From: Halosimplex litoreum
GTDB taxonomy: Archaea; Halobacteriota; Halobacteria; Halobacteriales; Haloarculaceae
NCBI RefSeq assembly: GCF_016065055.1
Contig: NZ_CP065856.1
Coordinates: forward strand, 3,843,836 to 3,907,835
DNA length: 64,000 nt
Direction: 5' to 3'
Shown here in pieces: positions 8,431-17,656 of the stretch (position 1 is its first letter; each line of letters opens with the position of its first letter). Both the position numbers and the translations under genes were made by a program. The notes under the pieces were generated by a model. The model was not told the origin of the DNA. It did not search any database and saw only the letters and a list, made by a program, of their open reading frames with translations.

Positions 8431-10779
8431 ATGACGGACGACACCACAGAAACCGACGACACACGAACGGACGAGAATCGAACGGACGACGAACGCCGAC
8501 CGGGCGACGCACCAATCGAAGAGTCGCCCGGTCGGCGGGTCGAGAAACGCGAGAGGAACGACATGGCGCCGGCCGACGCGTCGGACGGCTTCGGCATGAG
8601 CCGCCGAGACTGGATGCGGACGCTCGGCGCCGCGATCGCCGCCGGGGGTGCAGGCGCGGCCGCCTCCGGCGCCGCCGCCGGCGAGACGGCCGACACCTCG
8701 AAGACGGTCGACCAGCGGATCCAGGAGCACCGTACCGGCGACCTGCAGGTCACCGTCGAGAACGAGGACGGCTCCGCGGTCTCGGGCGCCGAGGTCTCGG
8801 TCACCCAGCAGTCACACGACTTCAACTGGGGGACGGCGGTCCACGCCGACACGCTGATCAACCAGTCCAGCGCCGGCGACAACTACCGCGAGTACATCCC
8901 GGAGCTGTTCAACACGGCGGTCATCGAGAACCAGATGAAGTGGGCGATCTGGGAGAGCGACACGCAGCTGGCCGACGACGCGGTGAACTGGCTGCTCGAC
9001 CAGGGGCTGGACGTGCGCGGGCACGTCTGCGTCTACGGCGTCGACTACGCGGTGCCGTCTGACGTCCAGACCGCCATCGACAGCGGTGATACGCAGTCCA
9101 TCCGCGAGCAGTCGATGGCCCACATCGACGAGATCGTGAACCACTACGGGAACGACATCCACGAGTGGGAGGTCGTCAACGAGGTCCAGCACTCGACGAC
9201 GATCATCGACCCGTTCACCTCGACGCCCGAGACCGCCGACATCGTCGCGGACTGGTACCAGCGAGCCGAGGCGGTGCGTCCGAGCGGCGTCACGCTGGCG
9301 GCCAACGACTACAACGCGATCGCCGGCAACTACGGCAGCGACCAGCGCGGCTACAAACAGCACATCAACCACCTGCTCGACAACGGGGTCGACCTGGAGA
9401 CGACCGGCCTGCAGTGTCACTTCGGGCAGAACCAGACCCTGTCGACCGACCAGATCCTCGCGACGCTCAACGAGTACGGGCAGCTGACGGACACGCTGAA
9501 GGTAACGGAGTACGACCAGGCGGGATCGGGGTGGCCCGAGTCCCAGAAAGCCGACTGGTTCGAGCGGTTCCTCCGGGTCACCTTCAGCCATCCCGGCGTC
9601 GAGTCGTTCCTCGTCTGGGGCTTCTGGGACGGTCGCCACTGGGAGAACGACGCGCCGTTCTTCGACGACGACTGGTCCACCAAACCCAGCTACGACGTGT
9701 GGATGGACCTGGTCTACGGCGAGTGGTGGACCGAGACGTCGGGCACGACCGACTCCGAGGGCACGTTCGCGACCGGCGCCTTCCTCGGCGAACAACAGAT
9801 CGAGGTGTCCACCGACTCCGATTCGGCGACCGTCACCCGCGCGGTCACGAGCCCCGACGGGACCACGACCGTGACCGTCACCGTGTCCGGCGACGGCACC
9901 GGAGACGACACCGACGGCGGGGACGACACCGACGACGGAGACGACACGGCCGGCGAGCAGCAGCCCTACAACGGTACCCCCCACGCGATCCCTGGTCGGA
10001 TCCAGGCCGAGGAGTACGACCAGGGCGGCTCGGGGGTCGCCTACAGTGACACCACCGCCGAGAACGAGGGCACGTCCTTCCGCACCGACCAGGGCGTCGA
10101 CGTCTCCTCGAACTCCGCGGGATCGGGTTACTCGATCGGGTACATCGAGTCGGGCGAGTGGGTCGAGTTCACCGTCGACGTCGCGCAAGCCGGCGACTAC
10201 ACCCTGGACGCCCTCGTGGCGTCGAACGCCGGCGGCGGTGCCTTCCACGTCGAAGTCGGCGGCACCGACGTGTCCGGTACGGTCGGCGTCCCGGACACCG
10301 GCGGCTGGGACTCCTGGGAGACGGTCTCGACTTCGGGCGTCTCGCTCGACGCGGGCCAGCAGGTGATCCGCGTCGCGATGGACGAGAGCTGGTGGGATCT
10401 GAACTACCTGGAGTTCTCGCTGGACAGTTCGAGCGGCGACGGCAGCGACGGCGGCGACGGAACGGACGGGGACGACGGCACCGACGGTAGTGACGGCGAC
10501 GACGGGAACGACGGTTCCAGCGGCGACCTCGTCGCGGAGATCGACCCCGACACGACGTCGGCAGCGGTCGGCGAGCGCGTCGCCTTCCGCGTCACCGACA
10601 CCACCGGCTCGGGCAACTGGATCGACTCGCTGTCGTGGACGCTGGGCAACGGCGACACCGGCGCCGGGTGGTACACCGACACCACCTACGACTCGGCCGG
10701 CTCGTACACGGTCCAGCTGGACGCCACCAACGACGAGGGCGAGACTACCACCGACACCGTCACCGTCGACGTGTCGTAA
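8431..10779 (+). CDS. Secreted GH10 endo-1,4-beta-xylanase with CBM6 and PKD modules
   Basis: A 782-residue exported xylanase. It has a long polar head, a Tat motif (SRRDWM, R58-R59) and a hydrophobic segment to about 83. A short beta-strand region (about 93-130, found in all the GH10 proteins here) leads into the GH10 barrel (to about 440) with acid/base E251 in WEVVNE and nucleophile E360 in VTEYD. After a beta-rich tail and an Asp/Gly linker come a CBM6 domain (about 510-663), a second acidic linker and a PKD domain (about 698-782). Unlike four neighbours it is not a lipoprotein and lacks their N-terminal module. I saw no clear TATA box in the 180 bp upstream. Confidence 0.93.
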   Translation: MTDDTTETDDTRTDENRTDDERRPGDAPIEESPGRRVEKRERNDMAPADASDGFGMSRRDWMRTLGAAIAAGGAGAAASGAAAGETADTSKTVDQRIQEHRTGDLQVTVENEDGSAVSGAEVSVTQQSHDFNWGTAVHADTLINQSSAGDNYREYIPELFNTAVIENQMKWAIWESDTQLADDAVNWLLDQGLDVRGHVCVYGVDYAVPSDVQTAIDSGDTQSIREQSMAHIDEIVNHYGNDIHEWEVVNEVQHSTTIIDPFTSTPETADIVADWYQRAEAVRPSGVTLAANDYNAIAGNYGSDQRGYKQHINHLLDNGVDLETTGLQCHFGQNQTLSTDQILATLNEYGQLTDTLKVTEYDQAGSGWPESQKADWFERFLRVTFSHPGVESFLVWGFWDGRHWENDAPFFDDDWSTKPSYDVWMDLVYGEWWTETSGTTDSEGTFATGAFLGEQQIEVSTDSDSATVTRAVTSPDGTTTVTVTVSGDGTGDDTDGGDDTDDGDDTAGEQQPYNGTPHAIPGRIQAEEYDQGGSGVAYSDTTAENEGTSFRTDQGVDVSSNSAGSGYSIGYIESGEWVEFTVDVAQAGDYTLDALVASNAGGGAFHVEVGGTDVSGTVGVPDTGGWDSWETVSTSGVSLDAGQQVIRVAMDESWWDLNYLEFSLDSSSGDGSDGGDGTDGDDGTDGSDGDDGNDGSSGDLVAEIDPDTTSAAVGERVAFRVTDTTGSGNWIDSLSWTLGNGDTGAGWYTDTTYDSAGSYTVQLDATNDEGETTTDTVTVDVS
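9958..10776 (+). repeat. CBM6-PKD cassette, copy B
   Basis: This is the partner of the cassette at 7384-8244. The two catalytic domains upstream belong to different families (GH10 here, GH11 there), so the cassette moved independently of the catalytic module. Confidence 0.75.
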
Positions 10780-10865
10780 CCGCTCCGCGTCGAATCGACC
10801 GACCCTCTCGGGTCGAACCGCACTCCGTACCCCTCCTCGCGAAACGCTCCCCGTCGAGCGGCCGC

Positions 10866-12941
10866 TCAGTCGTCGCCGCCGACGCGGCCCTGCTCGTCGG
10901 GGATCTCGGCGTGGTCGTAGAAGTACTCGCTCAGTCGGTCGCGCCAGATGCCCGCGTGTTCGACCTGCTCGTCGAAGCGCTCGGCGACGTGACGCCAGCG
11001 TTCGTCGTCGATCTCCCCTTCGAGCGTCCGCCACTCGTCGCGCAGGCGCTGGGTCTCCTCGACGCCCGCGTAGAGGTTGTCGTACAGTGTCTGAACGACG
11101 GTCCGGCCGTCCCCGAGTTCGTGATCCCAGGGCAGGTGATGGAAGAAGAGGAGCAGGTCCTCCGGGCACGATTCGGGGTCGTCGTACAGTTCGGCGAGGG
11201 CTTCGGGATACTGCTGGGCGTAGCCGTTGCCCCGGGAGTTGCGATCCTTGCCGATACCCTCGTCGGTGATGCCGGTGTAGCCGGGCCACTCCTCCGGACC
11301 GGGGTCGTAGTGATTCTCGAGGTAGGCGCTGCCGTTGTACATCATGTGCATCAGGCCGATGCCCCCGGTCGAGTAGTCGACGACCGCCGGCCAGGTCGAG
11401 TGCATGATCTCCGTCACCGTCTCGACCACGTCCGGGTCGGTGCCGAACGTCAGTTTCACCCACTCGTCGGTGATCTCCTCGGTGGTCAGGTCCGGGTCCC
11501 ACGCGAGGCGGCCGTAGCCGTAGAGGTTGGCCTGCGCGAGATAGTGGCCGGTCCAGTTCCTGTCCTCGCCGGGCCCGCCGACCCCGGCCATGCCGGTCCC
11601 CTCGTCGGTGAAGAGGTCCTTGACTTTCTTGCCGTGGCCCTCGGGGTCGGTGTCGAACTCTAAGACCTCCTTCCACATCGGGACGTGGTAGCAGGCGTGG
11701 ACGTGCTGGCCGGTGTACTCGCCGGTGATCTGCAGTTCGAGTCCGAGGTCCGTCTCGGGCATCTGGCCGAAGACCGGCGAGATGGGTTCTCGGGGCTGGA
11801 AGTCGATGGGGCCGTTCTTCACCTGGACGGTGACGCTGTCGTGGAACTCACCGTCGAGCGGCTCGAAGGTGTCGTACTGCTGGACGGCGCGGTCCTTGTG
11901 GCTGCCGTAGACGAACGCGCGCCACCAGACGCGACCGCCGTGGGGTTCGAGCGCCCGCGCGAGGACGTTCGCGCCGTCGACGTGGTCGGCGTCGTAGTTG
12001 TACGGCCCGGGCTGGCCCTCGGAGTCGGCCTTGACGAGGAACCCGCCGAAGTCGGGGATCAGGTCGTACACTTCCTCGGCCTTCTCGGCCCACCACTGCT
12101 CGACTTCGGGGTCGTTCGGGTCCGAGGTGTCGAGGTCGCCGATCTTCTCCGGCGCGCCGAAGTTGATCGAGAGGTACGTCTGGATGCCGTACCGGCGGAA
12201 CGTCGAGGCGAGCCCGGTGAGCTTCTCCAGGTACCGCGTCTCCAGCAGGCGCCACCCCTCTAACTCTTCCATCGCCCCGTTGCCTTCCTCGCGCCCGGGA
12301 ATCCCCGTGTTGACGTTGTTGAGGACGATGCCGTTGATCCCGACGGAGGCGAGCAGGCGCGCGTAGTCGCGGTAGCGCTCGCGCAGGTCCGGCAGGCGCT
12401 CGAAGTCGAAGATCGACTGGCCGGCGTAGCCCCGCTCGACGGACCCGCGGAAGGGGTTGTCCCAGTGGTTGATCAGCCGGTCCGGGGAGGTGGGCTCCTC
12501 CTCGATATGCACGTCCGCGATGGGTTCGCGCATCGCCAGCAGCCGCAGGAGGTGGAAGGTGCCGTAGACGAGCCCCCGATCCGAAGAAGCGGTGACGACC
12601 AGCGTGTCGACCCCCTCCCACTCGCCGGTCGTGACGACGTATCCCCCGTCGTCGAGGTCGGCGATCCGGTCCTCGTCGACGGCCTGAGCCACCACGTCCA
12701 TGTCGCCGGGTGTCCCGACGGCGAGGAAGCCGTCGACGGTGCGAGGCGGGTGCTGCCAGAGGTGTGGGTCGCGTCCGAGCATGCCTTCGAGGCCGCGTCG
12801 GAGCTCCTCGCGGACGGCGCCGAGTTCGCGCGACTCCTCGGCGACGTAGGCGTGGGTGCAGAGTCGCCGGTACGACTCGCGACGGTCCCCCTCGGGGACC
12901 TCGTCGTACCGGAGCCAGCAGTCGTCGTAATCCGGTTGCAT
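10866..12941 (-). CDS. GH67 alpha-glucuronidase
   Basis: A 691-residue enzyme expected to remove (4-O-methyl-)glucuronic acid from the non-reducing end of short aldouronic acids. It has no signal peptide, so it acts in the cytoplasm after uptake. Family motifs are VKADSEGQPGP, KNGPIDFQPREP and LELQITGEY. By spacing against characterised GH67 enzymes the acid is E308 and the paired bases are D380 and E408. The length is normal for the family. A TATA-like GTTTTAGT on the minus strand about 27 nt before the ATG gives it its own leaderless promoter, although it follows the GH10-like gene at 13018 on the same strand after only 76 bp. Confidence 0.94.
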   Translation of the reverse strand: MQPDYDDCWLRYDEVPEGDRRESYRRLCTHAYVAEESRELGAVREELRRGLEGMLGRDPHLWQHPPRTVDGFLAVGTPGDMDVVAQAVDEDRIADLDDGGYVVTTGEWEGVDTLVVTASSDRGLVYGTFHLLRLLAMREPIADVHIEEEPTSPDRLINHWDNPFRGSVERGYAGQSIFDFERLPDLRERYRDYARLLASVGINGIVLNNVNTGIPGREEGNGAMEELEGWRLLETRYLEKLTGLASTFRRYGIQTYLSINFGAPEKIGDLDTSDPNDPEVEQWWAEKAEEVYDLIPDFGGFLVKADSEGQPGPYNYDADHVDGANVLARALEPHGGRVWWRAFVYGSHKDRAVQQYDTFEPLDGEFHDSVTVQVKNGPIDFQPREPISPVFGQMPETDLGLELQITGEYTGQHVHACYHVPMWKEVLEFDTDPEGHGKKVKDLFTDEGTGMAGVGGPGEDRNWTGHYLAQANLYGYGRLAWDPDLTTEEITDEWVKLTFGTDPDVVETVTEIMHSTWPAVVDYSTGGIGLMHMMYNGSAYLENHYDPGPEEWPGYTGITDEGIGKDRNSRGNGYAQQYPEALAELYDDPESCPEDLLLFFHHLPWDHELGDGRTVVQTLYDNLYAGVEETQRLRDEWRTLEGEIDDERWRHVAERFDEQVEHAGIWRDRLSEYFYDHAEIPDEQGRVGGDD

Positions 12942-13017
12942 ACGCTACTCGATCCGCGGGGGCCACTAAAACGCTGACGACCGGTCTCGGAAGAACGGGA
13001 ACGGCGGACGCCGCCGG

Positions 13018-16000
13018 TCAGGAGACGGTGACCTCGACCTCGTCGGTGGTCGAGTAACCGATGTTGTCCGTCGCGGTCAGGGAGACGGTGTAGGTGCCGG
13101 TCGAGTCGTAGCGGTGTTCGGCCCACCAGCCCTCGGCGCTCTCGTCGTCACCGAACTCCCACTCCAGATCGGTGATCCAGCGGTTCTCGCCGGAGGTGTC
13201 CTCGACGGCGAAGGTGAGTCGCTCGTCGACCGCCGCCTCGGTGGCGCTGGGCTTGGCCTCCGCGAGGACGCCCTCCAGCTCGGAGACCCAGACGGTGAGT
13301 CCGTCCGTCGTGGTCTCGCCGTCGCTGTTCGTGGCGGTCAGTTCGACCGTGTAGATACCCGGCTCCTCGTAGCGGTGGTCGTTCCAGTAGCCCGACGCGG
13401 TCGTCCCGTCGTCGAACGACCACTCCAGGTCGTCGATGTGGGCGCCCGACCCGCTGGTGTCGATCACCTGGAACTCCAGTCGGTCGCCGACGGTGCTCTG
13501 GGTCGCGCTGGGCTGCAGGCGCGCGATCAGGTCCTCGTCGCTCCTGGTGACCTCGAAGCTGAGGTCGGTCGCCGTCGTCACGCCCGAGGCGTTGGTCGCA
13601 GACACGTTCAGGGTGTTCCGTCCGCGGGAGACGATCTCCCCGCCCTCGAAGGTGTCGCCGTTGAGCGTGACCGACTGCGAGGCGACGCTCGACTCGTCGT
13701 CGGCGATACGCACGCCGGCGGCGCGGGGCGCCTCGTAGGTCGCGCCGGCCTGCAGGTCGTCGATCACGATCCCCGGACCGGTCGGATCGGTGGCGTCCAG
13801 CGAGACGGCCTCCGAGTAGACGTCGACCGCGCCGACCACCATCGCGTAGCCCTGCGGCCCCTGCGGGATTGTGACCCGGAGGTACTCGGCGTCGTCGGGC
13901 AGCCCGCCGACCTGCGAGTAGGTCCAGAAGGCGTAGTAGCCGTTCGAGTCGTTCGGCGGCTCGACGACGGTCGGCCCTACCTCGACGGGCTCGAAGGTCT
14001 CGCCGTCGCTGGAGACCGCGAACGACAGGTCCGAATCGGTCGCGTTGTTGTTGACGTAGGCGTCGACCTCGAAGGCGGCCACGCCGTCGGCGAGGCGGTA
14101 CGTGACCGAGCCCGCCTGACCGCCCTCGGACTTCTGGAAGAAGCTGTCGTCGCCCTGGCGCGAGGTGTAGCCCGCCGCGAAGACGTTGTCGTTGGAGTCG
14201 GCGACCGACAGGTCGCTCGCGTCGTCTGCCAGCGCCGGGTCGCCCAGGTCCGCGCTCTCGCGGGCCGCGAAGCGCGCACTCGCCGCCGCGGTGTCGCCGT
14301 AGGCCGCGACCGTCACCGTCACCGTCGCGGTCCCCTCGCCGGCGACCGAGACGACGCCGTCCTCGTCGATCACGAGCACGTCCTTGTCGGCGCTCTCGAA
14401 GGACAGCGCCCCCTCGGGGACCGGTAGCTCGTACCCGCTCTCGGAGGTGAGCGCCACGCCGAGGTCGACGGTGTCGTCGCCGACGAGCGTGTGCCCGTCC
14501 ACGTCGAGGTCGACGTCGGCGATCGAAGCCGTCTCGATCTGAACCTCGACGGAGGCGCCGTCGTCGGTGAACTCGACGGTCTCGGCGCCGATCCGCTGGC
14601 CGTCCCGAGCGACGACCTCGTACGTGCCCTCGAAGCCGCGACCGCTGTAGACGCCGTCGGCGTCGGCGGTGCCGGACGCCTCGGTCCACCACTCGTCGAA
14701 CAGCAGCCGGCGGTACTCCTCGCCGTGGGGCCGGATCGTCCAGTCGCTGTCGTAGTAGGCGCCGGTCGGCCGCCAGTGTTCGTCCTGCCAGAAGCCCCAC
14801 GAGACGACGCCCTCGACGGCCTCGTGGCTGAACGCCGCCGTCAACACGTCGCGGAGGTAGTCACGCTGGGCCTGGACCTCGCTCTCGTTCGAGCGGTCGT
14901 TGATCTGGATGTCGAACTCGGTGAGCTGGAGCGGGACGCCGAACTCGGCGAACCGGTCGAACCGGTCGAGGAGCTCGGTCGGCGGCGTCAGGCTGCCGAG
15001 GCCGAAGTGGGACATGAAGCCGATCCCCTCGACGCCGGCGTCGTTGCCGGTGAGCCACTCGATGTGGTCGTAGTAGTCGTCGGTAAGCTGGTCGCCCGCG
15101 ACGATGTTCAGCTCGTTGACGTACATCTGCGATGACGGGTCGGCCTCGTTGGCCGTCTCCCACCAGTCGAGGACGTACTCCTGGCCGATGTCCTGCCAGA
15201 TCTCGGGGTAGAACAACGGGTGGTTGTGCATGTCCCACTCGGGGAGGTCGCCTTCGAACTCGTTCGCTCGATCGCGGATCAGGCGTTTGACTTCCTCGTT
15301 TATCTCGGTCGCCGACAGCGAGTCGTCGATGCCCATCCAGTCGTAGGTCGACCAGACCAGCGCGTGGCCCCGCGTCGGAATGTCGCGTTCGAGCAGCCAG
15401 TCGATGGCCGCCCGGGTGTTGTCCTTGTCGAGGCCGTCGCCGTACTCCCCCTCCCAGGCCGGCACCTTCAGGCCGTTCTCCGGGACGGCCTTGTTGAAGT
15501 TGTCGAGGAACGTCTCGCGGTAGGTCTCCGAGCCGTCGGGCCACTGGTTGACCGCGATGGCCGACCCCCAGTCGTACTCGTGAGCCTGCATCGCGACCTC
15601 GACCTCGGCGTCGGAGACCGGGTCGCCGTCCGCGTCGAGGACGGTCACCTCGAAGTCGGTCTTCCGCAGTTCGTCGATCCGATCCTGGGCCGCCGAACGC
15701 CACTCGGCGTCTTCGGCCCGACCGGGGTACTCGTAGTCGAAGGCGGTCGTCGGCAGGTCGCCGACGCCGACTTCCGTGCCGTAGTCGAGCAGGGCGACAC
15801 CACCGAAGTCGACGGTCTGCTGGCCGAAGCCGGTCCAGAACTCCACGTACGGGATATACTCGGAGCCGTCGGGTTTGGCGCCCACCTCGATCGGGAAGTA
15901 GAAACGGCGCCACTCACTGCCCAGGGTGACCCGCTCGGTGCCCTCGATGAACGAGTCCGAGTAGCCCGTCTCGCCGTCGGGGTCGGTGAACTGGTACTTG

Positions 16001-16467
16001 AACTGCGCCTGGACCTCGACGGCACCCTCGGCGGCGGCCGCGTTCGGGCCGCGCATGTACGCCACCGCGAGCAGCACGTCGCCCTCCGAGAAGTCCCGGT
16101 CGGTGATGTTGGACTTGTACGTGTAAGAGTAGCCGTTGCTCGCGTCTTCCTCGATCGCGACGCGGTCGCCGACGGTGATAGGCACGTCGGCGTTCACGTC
16201 GAGCTGCGTCTCGGTTCCCTGGTCGCCGCCCTGCAGCGAGAACGCCTCGAGCGTGGCCGCCTCGGTGTCACCGTAGACGAACGTCCCTTCGGGCAGCCCT
16301 TCCTCGTCCATCAACCGGGACTGCAACCCCTGGTGATACGCGTCGGCCGCTGTCTCTCCACCCGATGCCACACCTGTGCCGAGGACCCCCGCAGCGCTGG
16401 CCGCAGCCAGCGACTGCAGGAACGTCCGCCGGTCGCTCCCGCTTTCGCGGGTCTCGTTGCCATCCAT
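13018..16467 (-). CDS. Large secreted GH10-family protein with His in place of the acid/base Glu
   Basis: A 1149-residue multidomain exported protein. In order: a Tat signal (SDRRTFLQ, R13-R14); one copy of the module shared by the neighbouring GH10 proteins (about 42-240); a GH10 barrel (about 258-600); an Ig-like domain (about 650-735); a second beta-sandwich region (about 745-890); and two PKD domains (about 980-1062 and 1068-1149). The nucleophile E517 (QLTEFD) is kept, but where the other paralogues have WE-x-x-NE this one reads WDMHNH, putting H416 at the acid/base position. It may use another acid, have another substrate, or only bind glycan. The ATG at 16467 is the start that places the Tat motif at the usual depth. 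Confidence 0.88.
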   Translation of the reverse strand: MDGNETRESGSDRRTFLQSLAAASAAGVLGTGVASGGETAADAYHQGLQSRLMDEEGLPEGTFVYGDTEAATLEAFSLQGGDQGTETQLDVNADVPITVGDRVAIEEDASNGYSYTYKSNITDRDFSEGDVLLAVAYMRGPNAAAAEGAVEVQAQFKYQFTDPDGETGYSDSFIEGTERVTLGSEWRRFYFPIEVGAKPDGSEYIPYVEFWTGFGQQTVDFGGVALLDYGTEVGVGDLPTTAFDYEYPGRAEDAEWRSAAQDRIDELRKTDFEVTVLDADGDPVSDAEVEVAMQAHEYDWGSAIAVNQWPDGSETYRETFLDNFNKAVPENGLKVPAWEGEYGDGLDKDNTRAAIDWLLERDIPTRGHALVWSTYDWMGIDDSLSATEINEEVKRLIRDRANEFEGDLPEWDMHNHPLFYPEIWQDIGQEYVLDWWETANEADPSSQMYVNELNIVAGDQLTDDYYDHIEWLTGNDAGVEGIGFMSHFGLGSLTPPTELLDRFDRFAEFGVPLQLTEFDIQINDRSNESEVQAQRDYLRDVLTAAFSHEAVEGVVSWGFWQDEHWRPTGAYYDSDWTIRPHGEEYRRLLFDEWWTEASGTADADGVYSGRGFEGTYEVVARDGQRIGAETVEFTDDGASVEVQIETASIADVDLDVDGHTLVGDDTVDLGVALTSESGYELPVPEGALSFESADKDVLVIDEDGVVSVAGEGTATVTVTVAAYGDTAAASARFAARESADLGDPALADDASDLSVADSNDNVFAAGYTSRQGDDSFFQKSEGGQAGSVTYRLADGVAAFEVDAYVNNNATDSDLSFAVSSDGETFEPVEVGPTVVEPPNDSNGYYAFWTYSQVGGLPDDAEYLRVTIPQGPQGYAMVVGAVDVYSEAVSLDATDPTGPGIVIDDLQAGATYEAPRAAGVRIADDESSVASQSVTLNGDTFEGGEIVSRGRNTLNVSATNASGVTTATDLSFEVTRSDEDLIARLQPSATQSTVGDRLEFQVIDTSGSGAHIDDLEWSFDDGTTASGYWNDHRYEEPGIYTVELTATNSDGETTTDGLTVWVSELEGVLAEAKPSATEAAVDERLTFAVEDTSGENRWITDLEWEFGDDESAEGWWAEHRYDSTGTYTVSLTATDNIGYSTTDEVEVTVS

Positions 16468-16498
16468 GTACGAAACAACACGTAATACGTTCGCCACC

Positions 16499-16518
16499 AT
16501 ATACAAAATATTTTTGTG
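16499..16518 (-). promoter_or_regulatory. AT-rich core promoter of the large GH10-like gene
   Basis: A 20-bp AT-rich block containing ACAAAA-TAT-TTTTGT, an inverted repeat with 6-bp arms. On the minus strand it includes TATTTTGTATAT about 32 nt before the ATG at 16467. It lies in the divergent region shared with the lipoprotein gene at 16635, which has its own TATA-like GTTTTAGT at about 16604. Confidence 0.45.
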
Positions 16519-16634
16519 TTTTCACTGTTTCACTTGCGTGTCAATACGAAATGTCGTACTCCGCCAGCCAGTCCGTTCTCACGGTTGAGAAGCGCGGACG
16601 AACGTTTTAGTGCAAATGCGTCGACAACGACGAC

Positions 16635-17558
16635 ATGAACGCACCGACAGAAGACGGACGCGGAGGCGACGACTCCCGGGCGACGACCCGTCGCGCGCTG
16701 CTCGGATCGCTGGGGATCGCGGGGGTGGCGGGCTGTCTCGGTCTCGGGGGTAGCGGGACGGGTGAGGAACCGTCCGGCGGTGGCTTCCAGACCGTCGGAC
16801 CCGACGGGGGGCCGGAGCCGACGCGGACCGCAGAGGTGACACCGACGACCGCCGCCGAGCGGGACCGGACGGCGACGGAGACGCCGGCTCGGTCGACCGA
16901 GACACCGAGCGACGACTCGTCGACGGCCACCGCTCGGCCCGGGACCGAGACGAGCGCCGACTGGCCGTCGGTCGAGGACCCCTACTACAGCGCGCTACAG
17001 GACGACCTCGCGGCGATGGGCGTGTCGCCCGGGGAGTTCGTCTACGCCGACGACGAGGAGACCGCGCTGGGGAAGTTCGAGATCTGGTCGGACCTCGCGG
17101 AGACCTCGTCGCTCTCGGTGACCGGCGACCGGGACTTCTCAGCGGCCCGACGCGTCGAAGTGACGGAGCAACCGGACAACCCCTGGGACGTGACGATGAA
17201 CGGCCCGGTCAACAATCGGTCTGTCGCAGAGGGGGACGTGTTGCTCGGCGTCGTCCATCTGCGGAGCCCAGTGTCGAGTCCGACGGATTCGACGGTCCAG
17301 TTCATCGCCAAGGATCAGGACAACACCGCGACGAACATGGTCGCAACCCAGCCGCGGGTCACCCCACCGACCGAGTGGACCCGCTACTACGTCCCGATGC
17401 AGTGGAGCTACGACTCCGAAGCGGGCACCTGGTGGTGGGAGCTGTTCCACGGCTTCGGCGTGCAGACGACCGACGTGGGCGGCCTCGCGCTCGTCGACTT
17501 CGACCGGTCGGTGAAAGTCGAGGACCTCCCGCGAGGACCGGTCACCGACGGGGACTGA
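16635..17558 (+). CDS. Tat lipoprotein consisting of a lone GH10-associated beta-rich module
   Basis: A 307-residue protein with no catalytic domain. R19-R20 plus lipobox VAGC (C34) mark a Tat-exported lipoprotein. A Thr/Pro/Glu-rich spacer (about 40-108) leads to a single module (about 113-300), starting DPYYSAL and ending near VGGLALVDFD and VEDLPRGP. The same module stands in front of the GH10 domain in the genes at 19283 and 21525, once in 13018 and three times in 23937. Its aromatic-rich motifs (TEWTRYYVP, AGTWWWELF) resemble glycan-binding beta-sandwich modules, so a role in holding xylan at the cell surface is likely but unproved. The next gene is a GH10 lipoprotein lacking the module. 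Confidence 0.72.
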   Translation: MNAPTEDGRGGDDSRATTRRALLGSLGIAGVAGCLGLGGSGTGEEPSGGGFQTVGPDGGPEPTRTAEVTPTTAAERDRTATETPARSTETPSDDSSTATARPGTETSADWPSVEDPYYSALQDDLAAMGVSPGEFVYADDEETALGKFEIWSDLAETSSLSVTGDRDFSAARRVEVTEQPDNPWDVTMNGPVNNRSVAEGDVLLGVVHLRSPVSSPTDSTVQFIAKDQDNTATNMVATQPRVTPPTEWTRYYVPMQWSYDSEAGTWWWELFHGFGVQTTDVGGLALVDFDRSVKVEDLPRGPVTDGD

Positions 17559-17656
17559 GACCACGGAACGCCGGTGACGCTTCGGGAGCTCCGCGGCGGC
17601 GTTCGCACGGACACCGAACCCTTTTACCAGCATTTCCCCTTGGACGATGCACGCGC

